From a bacterium (GTDB lineage: Bacteria > Pseudomonadota > Alphaproteobacteria > Acetobacterales > Acetobacteraceae), in the NCBI GenBank assembly GCA_026224825.1, contig JAMFRO010000022.1:62001-126000 (forward strand): a DNA stretch of 64,000 nucleotides, read 5' to 3'. The notes below the pieces were generated by a model, which was not told the DNA's origin, did no database searches, and saw nothing but the letters and a program-made list of their open reading frames with translations. The first letter of the stretch is position 1; each line of letters begins with the position of its first letter. Below, piece after piece: positions 16,838 through 25,437 of the stretch. A program made the translations under genes and the position numbers.

Positions 16838-18280
16838 TTAAAGTACCGCGCGTCTGGGCGAATCCCAACCGCCATTATCCGTGCGTAGGCCCAGCTCCGG
16901 CTTGTCATTGTTGTAAATATAGTCGGTTTTAACCGGCTGGCCCGACAACGCGAATTTCTGGAAGGTGACGAGATTTGAGAACGTCGATCTCGTCAGCCCG
17001 ACAAAATGTCTGGCACCGGCGGCAAGTTCGAAATCGATCATGGCCCGGGCGAGAAAATCGAGCGTTTCGGTCTCTTCGCCGGAGAGAAAATCGGATTTAA
17101 AAAACAACTCAATGCCATAGCGTGCCAGGCAGACAGCGCGCATCTCCTCCTTGGGTGTTTCCACGGCCATCTCATCGCATATCACAAGAATCTTCTTTTG
17201 TTCCGGAAGTGTTGCGGCGATTTTTGCGATGATGGCATCGTAGGGGATAAAGAAATCCTCTCGCTCTTTAATCCTCGAATGCAGGTGCTTGCTATGTTCT
17301 GCCCAATCCGATTCGATGCGGAACTGCGCGGCAAGTTCGATCCCTTCTTCGCTGAAGATGCGTTTTTTCAACCTTGCCACCACGTCGGCGGTGCGCGGTA
17401 TTGGGACCACGCTGCGGATGAAGTCGATGACGAGATCTGATTCCAGCTCGAACTGTTCCGGCTGCTGCCCCCGGCGGCTGAACTGTCCAGCGCCATGGGC
17501 GAAATAATCCCAGCCGCCGGTCGGCAGGTTGGCTGGGTCGTCCAGGCTGACGTCGATTCCATGCCGCTGCGCGAAATCCAGCAGCCGAGGCAGATCGAAA
17601 AAATCCTGTAGCGGCGCCGGCAGTTGGCTATCGGCGGCGATGTTCTTGATGGACATTTCCGGCAGCACTATGGCGCGTTTCCATTCCTTTGCGCGCAGGA
17701 ACAACCCAAGCAAAGCAAGCCTTTGATTGTTGAGCCCGCCGTTATTATAATAATAACCAAGCGGTGCCTCTGGGGTATAGAGTTTCGGCGGTGGGCGCAG
17801 CCGCCAGTCCGCTTTGGCGATATAGCGCATGTGCGGTGATGCGGCTTTGTTGCGTAAGGCTGCTTCCTTAACTTTCCAGAATGCCGGCGTCTCTTCCGCA
17901 ATACGGCCATACAGCCTGGAGCCCGCCGGTACCAGCATCTTATCCGCTTCGGCACTATCCGGCTGCACGTCCGACGCCGTGATATGGGCTGGCCGGCGCG
18001 CGATCCACTCCTCCGGCGGCGGCCAGGACCAATGCGATTTGACAATATATTTTAACTGCGGGGCCAGCGGCATGTAATCCAGCGCGGCGTCGGCAATCAC
18101 GAAACAATCCTTGGTTTCCTCGACCACGCAGGCCGAGAGCAAAGCGAGCCGCGAAACTCCTTTTTTTTCCTTGTCCTTCAGTTCATCAAGGGGGAGGTTG
18201 GCTGATTTTATATGCGTTGAATGGGTCGCAAACCAAACGCGCCGCGGCAATTCACTTCGATCCACTTCCGCCATCATCAC
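16838..18280 (-). CDS. Putative O-fucosyltransferase-like glycosyltransferase
   Basis: Up to 480 residues, cytoplasmic by appearance. The core segment NNGGLNNQRLALLGLFLRAK followed by AIVLPEM, and the C-terminal HFVGLTRSTFSNLVTF, match the sugar-nucleotide-binding patterns of the GDP-fucose protein O-fucosyltransferase superfamily (GGxNxxR and the STF segment). This suggests transfer of a deoxyhexose to a protein or glycan, but donor and acceptor are unknown. The N-terminal half holds two related copies of a short unit (PQLKYIVKSHWSWPPPEEW and PHMRYIAKADWRLRPPPKL, about 55-70 residues apart). The start is uncertain among ATG codons at 18272-18280. Alternative: a distant GT-B enzyme of another family. 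Confidence 0.55.
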   Translation of the reverse strand: MMMAEVDRSELPRRVWFATHSTHIKSANLPLDELKDKEKKGVSRLALLSACVVEETKDCFVIADAALDYMPLAPQLKYIVKSHWSWPPPEEWIARRPAHITASDVQPDSAEADKMLVPAGSRLYGRIAEETPAFWKVKEAALRNKAASPHMRYIAKADWRLRPPPKLYTPEAPLGYYYNNGGLNNQRLALLGLFLRAKEWKRAIVLPEMSIKNIAADSQLPAPLQDFFDLPRLLDFAQRHGIDVSLDDPANLPTGGWDYFAHGAGQFSRRGQQPEQFELESDLVIDFIRSVVPIPRTADVVARLKKRIFSEEGIELAAQFRIESDWAEHSKHLHSRIKEREDFFIPYDAIIAKIAATLPEQKKILVICDEMAVETPKEEMRAVCLARYGIELFFKSDFLSGEETETLDFLARAMIDFELAAGARHFVGLTRSTFSNLVTFQKFALSGQPVKTDYIYNNDKPELGLRTDNGGWDSPRRAVL

Positions 18281-18347
18281 ACCTGTTGTTGAACAAGCCG
18301 ATTATAACAGCGTATAAAACGCCGTTGCAATCGGGCGGTCCGGCGTA

Positions 18348-19265
18348 TCAGGGCGTTTCCGCGACCAGCCGGTATCCCCGCCACGTCGTCGTCAGTTTCA
18401 CATCTCCCCAGATCAATTGGCCGCCGTATACGCCGCCCACGCGCCAATGCGACAGATCATGGTCCAATGCCGGGGGGCCCTCGCTGATCGCCTTGGCCAG
18501 CCTCGGAAGAATATCGACATCGATTTTTTTCAGGCTGCCCGCCGCATAGGAAGTCCCTAAAATCGGGAGATAGTCGCCGACCCCGAACGGATTTGTCTTG
18601 GCATAATAGGCCAGATCATTATGAGACCTGTTGCACGACCTGCTGCCCGGTTCTTCTCGGCACACCTCGCTCACGTCGAGCTGATAGAAAAAAATCTGGG
18701 CCGGATGCACGGCTTTGTCCGCGAGCACGACCGAGATGATTCCCGCGCCGGCATTGAGAGAGCAGTTTTTCGGCGGGTTTGTGGGGGCGCCCGTCGAAGC
18801 GACCCATACAATCTGCCGCAATGCCGTCATTTGCGAGAGTGGCGTTTTTTCAAATTGCGCGGGTATGATTTTGGAGCCGATGAACAGATCGGACTCGCGC
18901 GGCCGGTTGCCCGGATTGTCGCATGGCAGTTGCGCGCCGTCCTGGCTAAGCTGCACCTGCATCCCATCCGCCGTTTCCAGCACCTTCACCGAGGCTTCCG
19001 GTGCCGTCGCATTGAATTCGGTCTGGCCGGCCTCGTCCTGCCGGGCAAAAGGCGTGAGTTTTTGCCCGGGAATATTCCATTGCGCGATGGTCCAATGCGG
19101 GTTCGGCCCCGTTGCCCCATAATTAACCACCTTTCCGCCGGACACGACGGGGTCGTGGATGGTGAAATTATCGAACCCGTTGAGCAGATCCGTCTGCGTC
19201 TGCGCCCGCGCACTGGGGGCAAGCAGAAGCAATGCAGCGGTGAGAAGCCGGCATAGGCGGGTCAT
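18348..19265 (-). CDS. Exported protein of unknown function (305 aa)
   Basis: A clear signal peptide (about residues 1-21, ending SARA) is followed by a polar, beta-rich sequence with four cysteines in the middle (PCDN, NCSL, EVCR, RSCN) that could form periplasmic disulfides. The C-terminus (DHDLSHWRVGGVYGGQLIWG) suggests a jelly-roll-like or carbohydrate-binding fold, but I do not recognise a family. It lies between the O-fucosyltransferase-like gene and the hexapeptide acyltransferase on the same strand, so a role in the cell envelope or secreted glycan is possible. Confidence 0.7.
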   Translation of the reverse strand: MTRLCRLLTAALLLLAPSARAQTQTDLLNGFDNFTIHDPVVSGGKVVNYGATGPNPHWTIAQWNIPGQKLTPFARQDEAGQTEFNATAPEASVKVLETADGMQVQLSQDGAQLPCDNPGNRPRESDLFIGSKIIPAQFEKTPLSQMTALRQIVWVASTGAPTNPPKNCSLNAGAGIISVVLADKAVHPAQIFFYQLDVSEVCREEPGSRSCNRSHNDLAYYAKTNPFGVGDYLPILGTSYAAGSLKKIDVDILPRLAKAISEGPPALDHDLSHWRVGGVYGGQLIWGDVKLTTTWRGYRLVAETP

Positions 19266-19340
19266 GGGCGGTCTCCGTGACTGGTTCCCCTATGTGGGGG
19301 ACGGGGTGGGACAAGACAACCCGAAGGCCAGCAGGCAAAC

Positions 19341-19940
19341 TCAGAGCAGATTGAAGTTCCAGGTCGCGTTGCGCCGTACCACCCGTGCCGGATTGCCGGC
19401 GGCGACGCTGTTTTCCGGGATCTCCCCAGTCACCACGGCCGCGGCCCCGATCACGGCACCTGCGCCGATGCGGCTGCCCTTGAGCACGATTGCCCGCTGC
19501 CCGATCCACACACGCGTGCCGATGGTGATGCTGCGTGCCGGGTTGAGCCGCCGCCCGTTTTCCGCATCCACGATGGAATGCATGTCGCTGGTGGTGATTT
19601 CCACCTGATCGGCGATCAGGCAGCCATCGCCGATGCGTAAAGTTGAAGGCTCGTGCATCTGCAGCCGCACCAGCCCGTTGAAGCCGACATGGGTGCCGAT
19701 TTCCAGCCTTGCATCATGCGCCTGATAGGTGACGAGATTCAGGAAATTGGTGTGGGCGCCAATATCCAACCGGCAATTTTCGCCGAGCGTGAAGTGGAAA
19801 TTAAGGTCATTATTGGTTGGCCCGATGCTGATATGGTTGCCGTGGCCCAGCAGCACGATATGGCCATTTGTTTTGGCTTTCAGCTCGTCGTCAATCTCAA
19901 TGATATTGCCTTCGAGATCGCCGGTAATCTTCAACGGCAT
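19341..19940 (-). CDS. Left-handed beta-helix (hexapeptide) acyltransferase
   Basis: A 199-residue hexapeptide-repeat O-acetyltransferase of the WcaF/CysE-like superfamily. Repeated units such as IGAHTNFLN, IGTHVGFNG, IGDGCLIAD, IGTRVWIGQ and IGAGAVIGAAAVV make the left-handed beta-helix; the block with DMHS carries the probable catalytic His. It probably acetylates a sugar of a surface polysaccharide. ATG 19940 is favoured (GGAG eleven bases upstream); a GTG at 19994 would add 18 residues. Confidence 0.85.
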   Translation of the reverse strand: MPLKITGDLEGNIIEIDDELKAKTNGHIVLLGHGNHISIGPTNNDLNFHFTLGENCRLDIGAHTNFLNLVTYQAHDARLEIGTHVGFNGLVRLQMHEPSTLRIGDGCLIADQVEITTSDMHSIVDAENGRRLNPARSITIGTRVWIGQRAIVLKGSRIGAGAVIGAAAVVTGEIPENSVAAGNPARVVRRNATWNFNLL

Positions 19941-20041
19941 AGACTTATGGACTCCGAAAAAAATGATCGGCCGGTGGTCAATTGGTCTGTCCACTTGGCA
20001 GACTCACGGTGAGATTGCAAGTATTGTGGAGGCGGTTGCGA

Positions 20042-20049
20042 GGGGGGGG
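20042..20049 (+). repeat. G8 homopolymer in the leader of the dioxygenase-like gene
   Basis: Eight consecutive G residues lie about 52 bases before the ATG at 20101, in the presumed promoter/leader region. Such runs are prone to slippage. Confidence 0.6.
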
Positions 20050-20100
20050 CGTATCCGTTACCTTGGATGCGAAGTAGCAGTGAAGAGTGAGGCTGGAGAG

Positions 20101-21036
20101 ATGAGCGAGACGGATATTTTCCACAGCAAATTTGGTGGTCCCTGGTATGACAGCCAGGACACGCAGGCTGTGGCGGCGCGCATTGCCCAGGTGGCGGACC
20201 GCGCCACGCGCGAGCGCTTGGAGCATTTCATCCGCTGGGGCTATGTGGTGCTGGAAAATGCCGTCTCGCATTATGCCATCGACAAATATCTGGCCCGCTA
20301 CCACGCTGCTGCCGCCAATCCGAACGGGCTGGCGATGAGTGTGCCCTTTGGCCCGATGAGCCAGCCCTTTGAACCGGAACACACTCTGGTCCCTGGCGCC
20401 AAAGTGCTCGACACCTCCCTGCTCTTTGCCGAGGGCGACGATCTGAGCTTCAGCCTGCCGCTTGCGATGTTCCTGCAGGAGCTGTTCAGCGGCCCGGCGC
20501 TCGCGTTCCAGTCGCTGCATTTTGAGGTCGGCTCGACCCAGACCGTGCATCAGGACACCGCCTATGTGGTGGTCGAGGACCAGCCCCTGCAGCTCGCGGC
20601 GAGCTGGATCGCGCTTGAGGATGTGCAGCCCGGTTCGGGCGAGCTGGTCTATTTCGCCGGGGGCCACCGCCTGCCGGATTTCCCCTATGGCGGGGGCGAT
20701 TCCAAGCATTTTAATTTCAATCGCGACGGCAATGACGCGCATGTCGCGCATCTGAATTATCTGGCGTCGGAAAGTTCGCGCCAGGGCTACGAGCGCCGCA
20801 GCTTCCTGCCCAAAAAGGGCGATGTGCTGATCTGGCACGCCGATCTGCCGCATGGCGGTGGCGAGATCACCAAACCGGGTGTCACCCGCCGTTCGCTGGT
20901 CACGCATTATTGCCCGGCCGGTCTAAGCCCACATTATGTGCAGTTCCTAACTCCTGAAAATCAGGCGAAAGTGAAAACGCCGAGCGGCAATTTCCTGGTC
21001 TCCATGTATTATCCCGCGTCGCGGCTAGGCACCTGA
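20101..21036 (+). CDS. Phytanoyl-CoA dioxygenase (PhyH) family protein
   Basis: 311 residues, a likely Fe(II)/2-oxoglutarate-dependent hydroxylase. The iron facial triad is visible: H150 and D152 in VHQDTAY and a distal His in WHADLPHGGG (H246 or H251), with RR about a dozen residues later to bind 2-oxoglutarate. The start is ATG 20101; the open frame extends much further upstream, but GAGG followed by this ATG and the sequence MSETDIFHSKFGGPW give a sensible N-terminus. The substrate is unknown; bacterial PhyH enzymes act on lipids, ectoine or natural products. It is divergent from the acyltransferase and convergent with the glycosyltransferase. Confidence 0.85.
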   Translation: MSETDIFHSKFGGPWYDSQDTQAVAARIAQVADRATRERLEHFIRWGYVVLENAVSHYAIDKYLARYHAAAANPNGLAMSVPFGPMSQPFEPEHTLVPGAKVLDTSLLFAEGDDLSFSLPLAMFLQELFSGPALAFQSLHFEVGSTQTVHQDTAYVVVEDQPLQLAASWIALEDVQPGSGELVYFAGGHRLPDFPYGGGDSKHFNFNRDGNDAHVAHLNYLASESSRQGYERRSFLPKKGDVLIWHADLPHGGGEITKPGVTRRSLVTHYCPAGLSPHYVQFLTPENQAKVKTPSGNFLVSMYYPASRLGT

Positions 21037-21049
21037 GGCTGCGCGCGGA

Positions 21050-22474
21050 TTAATCCGCGCGCGCGGGGAGGATGTCGCCATAAACCTCCACCTCGTCTAG
21101 CTGCAATTGCGCCGGATGGCTTGAGGAAATCCGGATAAAGCGCCCGTTAATCGGCTTCGGCAGCGTCACGATGAGCGGCCGGGGCGCTTTCCACTTAGCA
21201 AAAATCTCCGGCGTCATGGCAAAAGCGAGCGTCCATTTGTCATTATCGGCGGAGATTTTAATGACCAGTGCATCGGCATTTTGCGGGTCGGCTGGGTTTG
21301 CGTCGTTATAGATATGCAGCGCATGGATCGCGAAATTATCCAACAGGTCTAGCTTCCACCACGGCCATTCCTCGGTTTGGGTACGGAAACCGTAGGTACC
21401 GGTGCGGATGCCGTTATTCGCATGGCCCTGGGCAAAGGCGGTTTTAGGGTCATCCGGTGTCGGCTCATGCCAGGAGCTTTGGATATTGGGCTTGCGCAAT
21501 GCAATATTGTGCCCGGGTCCCGGCGGGGGCGGGGGCACGAGGATATCATAGGCGGCACGGCAATGTTTTAGCCAATAGCGCGCCAGATACGTATCCCAGA
21601 CGGCGTTTCGCCCGGCAAAAATTTTCTTGAAGCTGCCATCTTCCACCTTTTGTTGCCAGCGGACGGCGGTGTTCGAACCGCCGCGCTGCACACGGCGGCG
21701 CACATCAGCTTCGGAGCGAAACTGATAATGGACCAGATAGGCTTTTTCGATCACGGCTTCACGGAAGCCTGGCGTGCGGACATGGGCGAGGGCATTTTTT
21801 GGAAATCCGAGGCCGTATCCCGACGTGTCCTGATGCAGAACATCTGCCTGGCGCATATCTCCGACATCATACTCGCTCCAAAAGTGCCACCAAGCGCCTT
21901 TCCCGCCCTTATTGAAAGCGGATACCGCTTTGTCGGCATCTATTTTGCTCGTCCGTGTGAGCATCTTGGTATGAACATCCACACCGGCCTCGCGCTGGGT
22001 ATGAGACAGCAGCAGGCTTTCGTGGTCACGCTCCATTTTACCGCTATGGCCAAAGATCAGCCAGTTGAAATAGACGGCATCATATTTGTCCTCATACTCA
22101 CGCATGAATTCATGGACATTATCGACACCCTTGAAGACGAAAAACTCATCGCTATCGATGAACGCGACCCATTCCGTTTCATGCAGATGATTCTTTAACA
22201 GATAGCCATAGATGTCTGCCTGTTGAACTTTCCGCGGGTCCGGCTTTGGATAATGCTTGAACGTTACAAAAGGATCTGGTCCGAACAAAAACGGTGTAAG
22301 AACCTTAAAAGTTGGCATCGGATCATCGTCGTTCGAGACGAAATAGATGTGATCGAAACCTACGCTCTTATGATAGGAAACCCATTCCAGGACATCTTCA
22401 TGCTCCCAGCGCCCGCAACAGGCGATCGAATATTTATACCGCGGCTTGGCCGGTGTCGAAGGATTGTCGGACAT
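21050..22474 (-). CDS. Glycosyltransferase (GT92/DUF23-like) with C-terminal discoidin-like domain
   Basis: 474 residues. The N-terminal GT-A-like domain has RWEHEDVLEWVSYHKSVGFD, YFVSNDDDP and the metal-binding FIDSDEFF, all typical of the GT92/Glyco_tranf_2_4 group. After a Pro-rich linker (VPPPPPGPGHN, about residue 320) a C-terminal domain begins NIALRKPNIQSSW and ends GRFIRISSSHPAQLQLDEVEVYG, the pattern of an F5/8 type C (discoidin) carbohydrate-binding domain. A binding domain attached to a cytoplasmic-looking transferase is uncommon. The start is ATG 22474; TTG codons lie just upstream. No good Shine-Dalgarno is visible. Confidence 0.82.
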   Translation of the reverse strand: MSDNPSTPAKPRYKYSIACCGRWEHEDVLEWVSYHKSVGFDHIYFVSNDDDPMPTFKVLTPFLFGPDPFVTFKHYPKPDPRKVQQADIYGYLLKNHLHETEWVAFIDSDEFFVFKGVDNVHEFMREYEDKYDAVYFNWLIFGHSGKMERDHESLLLSHTQREAGVDVHTKMLTRTSKIDADKAVSAFNKGGKGAWWHFWSEYDVGDMRQADVLHQDTSGYGLGFPKNALAHVRTPGFREAVIEKAYLVHYQFRSEADVRRRVQRGGSNTAVRWQQKVEDGSFKKIFAGRNAVWDTYLARYWLKHCRAAYDILVPPPPPGPGHNIALRKPNIQSSWHEPTPDDPKTAFAQGHANNGIRTGTYGFRTQTEEWPWWKLDLLDNFAIHALHIYNDANPADPQNADALVIKISADNDKWTLAFAMTPEIFAKWKAPRPLIVTLPKPINGRFIRISSSHPAQLQLDEVEVYGDILPARAD

Positions 22475-22583
22475 GGTCAACAAGGTACTTTCATAACGAA
22501 AGACAAAATATTTTCCTGGGGCCGCTTATAGTCAGGCGCCGGCGGCAGGGGACGGGGGCTGGCTGTCCACCAGCCCCCACCTC

Positions 22584-23798
22584 TTACTTCGCCGCGATCT
22601 TCAGATTCGCATCGAGCTTGTCCAGGAAATCCTGGGTGCTCAACCACGGCGCGTCCTTGGCGATCAGGCTGGCCAGGTCCTTCGTCATGAAGCCGGCTTC
22701 CACGGTCTCGATGCACACCTTCTCCAGCGTCTCGGCAAAGGCGGTCACATCCGGCGTGCCGTCGAACTTGCCGCGATAGATCAGCCCGCGCGTCCAGGCG
22801 AAGATGCTGGCGATCGGGTTGGTCGAGGTGGTGCGGCCCTTCTGGTGTTCGCGGTAATGGCGCGTCACCGTGCCGTGTGCGGCTTCGGATTCCACCACGG
22901 AACCATCGGGCGAGAGCAGCACGGAGGTCATCAGCCCGAGCGAGCCGAAGCCTTGCGCCACGATGTCGGACTGCACGTCGCCATCGTAGTTCTTACAGGC
23001 CCATACATAGCCGCCTTCCCATTTCAGGGCGCAGGCCACCATGTCGTCGATCAGCCGGTGCTCGTAGGTCAGCCCGGCGGCGGCGAATTTCTCGGTGAAT
23101 TCCTTGTCGAACACCGCCTGGAACGTATCCTTGAAGGTGCCGTCATAGGCCTTGAGAATGGTGTTCTTGGTGGAGAGATAGACCGGGAAGTTGCGGGCCA
23201 GGCCATAGTTGAAGCTGGCGCGGGCAAAGCCCTCGATGGAGGCGACGGTGTTATGCATGCCCATGGCCACGCCCGGGCCTTTGAAATCATGCACCTCCAT
23301 CACCTGCGGCTCGCTGCCATCGGCCGGCTGGTACACGAGGCTGACCTTGCCTGGGGCAAGGATCTTGGTCTCGGTGGCGCGGTAGATGTCGCCGTAAGCA
23401 TGGCGGCCGATGACGATCGGCTGCGACCAATGCGGCACCAGGCGCGGCACGTTCTTGCAGATGATCGGCTCGCGGAAAATCGTGCCGTCCAGCACGTTGC
23501 GGATGGTGCCGTTCGGGCTGCGCCACATCTTCTTCAGGTTGAATTCGGTCACGCGGGCTTCATCGGGGGTGATGGTCGCGCATTTTACGGCAACGCCGTA
23601 TTTTTTGGTGGCCAGCGCCGAATCCAGGGTCACCTGATCATCGGTGGCGTCGCGGTGCTCGATGCCGAGGTCATAATATTTAAGGTCAATGTCCAGATAG
23701 GGCAGGATCAGCTTGTCCTTGATGAACCCCCAGATGATCCGGGTCATCTCATCGCCGTCCATCTCCACCACGGGGTTCTTAACTTTAATTTTGGCCAT
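22584..23798 (-). CDS. icd: NADP-dependent isocitrate dehydrogenase (eukaryotic-like type)
   Basis: 404 residues, converting isocitrate to 2-oxoglutarate with NADP+ in the TCA cycle. The N-terminus [20 protein letters not shown] and the block [20 protein letters not shown] identify the homodimeric, eukaryotic-like class common in Alphaproteobacteria, rather than the E. coli type. The length is typical and no residue seems to be missing. It stands alone, with pyrE divergent. Confidence 0.96.
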   Translation of the reverse strand: MAKIKVKNPVVEMDGDEMTRIIWGFIKDKLILPYLDIDLKYYDLGIEHRDATDDQVTLDSALATKKYGVAVKCATITPDEARVTEFNLKKMWRSPNGTIRNVLDGTIFREPIICKNVPRLVPHWSQPIVIGRHAYGDIYRATETKILAPGKVSLVYQPADGSEPQVMEVHDFKGPGVAMGMHNTVASIEGFARASFNYGLARNFPVYLSTKNTILKAYDGTFKDTFQAVFDKEFTEKFAAAGLTYEHRLIDDMVACALKWEGGYVWACKNYDGDVQSDIVAQGFGSLGLMTSVLLSPDGSVVESEAAHGTVTRHYREHQKGRTTSTNPIASIFAWTRGLIYRGKFDGTPDVTAFAETLEKVCIETVEAGFMTKDLASLIAKDAPWLSTQDFLDKLDANLKIAAK

Positions 23799-23965
23799 AA
23801 ATGTCTCTCCAGCAAATGCACTGTCTCAATATCACCCTCGCGCTTACACACAACCCTTCGGTTTGCGGGTGAAAATATCTGCCATGCCAGTCTGGCTATT
23901 GCCGCGACTCATGGACGAAGAGTGGAGGGCAGGGTAGTTAGCGCTAGGTTTACAGGAGAGTTTGG

Positions 23966-24712
23966 ATGAGCGGGCGGATAGCGGCGAAGATCGACTGGGC
24001 ATCGGATTGGGACCGCGATGCGGCGCTGACCACAGCGAAACTGCTGCTGGAAATCAAGGCGGTGAATTTCCGCCCCGAGGAGCCGTACACCCTCACCTCC
24101 GGCTGGAAGTCGCCCGTGTATATCGACTGCCGCAAAATCATTTATTTTGCGCGCGCTCGGTCCATAATCTGCGATCTCGCTGTAGAAAAAATCTACCGCC
24201 ATGTCGGCATCGAGGCCATCCAGGCCATCGCCGGCGGTGAGACCGCAGGGATACCGTTTGCCGCCTGGATCGCCGAGCGCATGCACGCGCCCATGGCTTA
24301 CGTGCGCAAACAGCCCAAAGGCTTCGGCCGCAACTCCCTCATCGAAGGCGACGTGCCGGAAGGGCTGAACACCCTGCTGGTGGAAGACCTCACCACCGAT
24401 GGCGGCTCAAAAATCCAGTTCGCCAAGGCGCTGCGCGATGCCGGCGCCATCTGCAACCACACTTTCGTGGTATTTTTCTACGGCGTCTTCCCAGGCAGCT
24501 TCGAAACCCTGGCCGACATGAACATCTCCCTGCACCACCTCTGCACCTGGTGGGATGTGCTGGAAGCGGCCAAGAACCAGCCCTATTTCTCGGATGCCGC
24601 CCTCTCCGGCGTGCGCAAATTCCTGGAAAACCCCATGGCCTGGTCCGCCGCCCACGGCGGGGTCGCCACCGCCGAGGAAGCGTTGGCGCATAAGCTGAAC
24701 AAGCCGAAGTAA
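23966..24712 (+). CDS. pyrE: Orotate phosphoribosyltransferase
   Basis: 248 residues, transferring PRPP to orotate to form OMP in pyrimidine synthesis. The PRPP loop TLLVEDLTTDGGSK (about residues 135-148) and the YIDCRKIIYF and GGETAGIPFA blocks are clear. ATG 23966 follows the Shine-Dalgarno AGGAGAG. Length is slightly above the E. coli enzyme, as usual for the alphaproteobacterial form. Confidence 0.93.
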   Translation: MSGRIAAKIDWASDWDRDAALTTAKLLLEIKAVNFRPEEPYTLTSGWKSPVYIDCRKIIYFARARSIICDLAVEKIYRHVGIEAIQAIAGGETAGIPFAAWIAERMHAPMAYVRKQPKGFGRNSLIEGDVPEGLNTLLVEDLTTDGGSKIQFAKALRDAGAICNHTFVVFFYGVFPGSFETLADMNISLHHLCTWWDVLEAAKNQPYFSDAALSGVRKFLENPMAWSAAHGGVATAEEALAHKLNKPK

Positions 24713-24732
24713 GCTAACCTAGGGCGGAAAGG

Positions 24733-25428
24733 GTGCAGGACGGAAAAAATCCCGAACCGTGGCGCCCCAACTGGGCCTATACGGGCGAGGCGGAGCTTGG
24801 CTTTCTTCTCGCAGAAGCCAAGGAAGCCCTGCAGGGCACGATTGATCTAGGTATCAGTTCCGACCAGCGTTCGGCCACCCTGGCGGGCGTGTTCGGTGCC
24901 GGCGCCTTTGCACTCTTCACGGTTGCGGCAACGATTTTCGCCAGTCAGGACAAGCCCCCGATTTTCCTGTTCGGCGCGCTATTCGTGGGCCTGCTGCTAC
25001 TCGTCGCTTCCGGCCTTTGTACGCTTGCCGCTTCACCTGGAGATTTCTTCGCTGCCGGCTATGAGCCGAAACTGCTGTTCCCTTCCGCGACGGACCTGCG
25101 CTGGATGCAGCGCTATACGATAGAAGACATCCAGGCGCGCATAGAAGCCAACCGCCTCGAAATCGAGCGTGAAGCACGCTTTACCAAATGGGCTATATAC
25201 TTCGCTCTGGCGGCGATGATCTGCTCATTCGCCTTCGTCAGCATTGGCGTGCTGCAAATCCAGCACGCCAATACGCTCAGCCCCCCTTCTTCAGGGGCAA
25301 GCTCGGCGCAGGCCGGGGAGGTTGAGATGACCCTGCCGGTTTTGAGGCTTGAGAATTACTGCTGTTCACCACACAAACTCCTTATTGGTAAGCAAGATAC
25401 TACGCCGCCCCCTCAGAAACAACATTAA
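24733..25428 (+). CDS. Membrane protein of unknown function (231 aa)
   Basis: The protein has two closely spaced membrane helices (about residues 52-75 and 80-98) and a third near residues 155-175, separated by a soluble helical stretch rich in Glu/Arg (RYTIEDIQARIEANRLEIER). I recognise no family; the plan resembles small two-helix membrane proteins with a coiled-coil domain. The C-terminus holds a Cys pair (YCCSP). The start is GTG 24733 with AGGGCGG upstream. It lies 20 bases after pyrE and nine bases before the next gene, so it is probably in one transcript with them. Confidence 0.65.
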   Translation: MQDGKNPEPWRPNWAYTGEAELGFLLAEAKEALQGTIDLGISSDQRSATLAGVFGAGAFALFTVAATIFASQDKPPIFLFGALFVGLLLLVASGLCTLAASPGDFFAAGYEPKLLFPSATDLRWMQRYTIEDIQARIEANRLEIEREARFTKWAIYFALAAMICSFAFVSIGVLQIQHANTLSPPSSGASSAQAGEVEMTLPVLRLENYCCSPHKLLIGKQDTTPPPQKQH

Positions 25429-25437
25429 TGGAATTGC

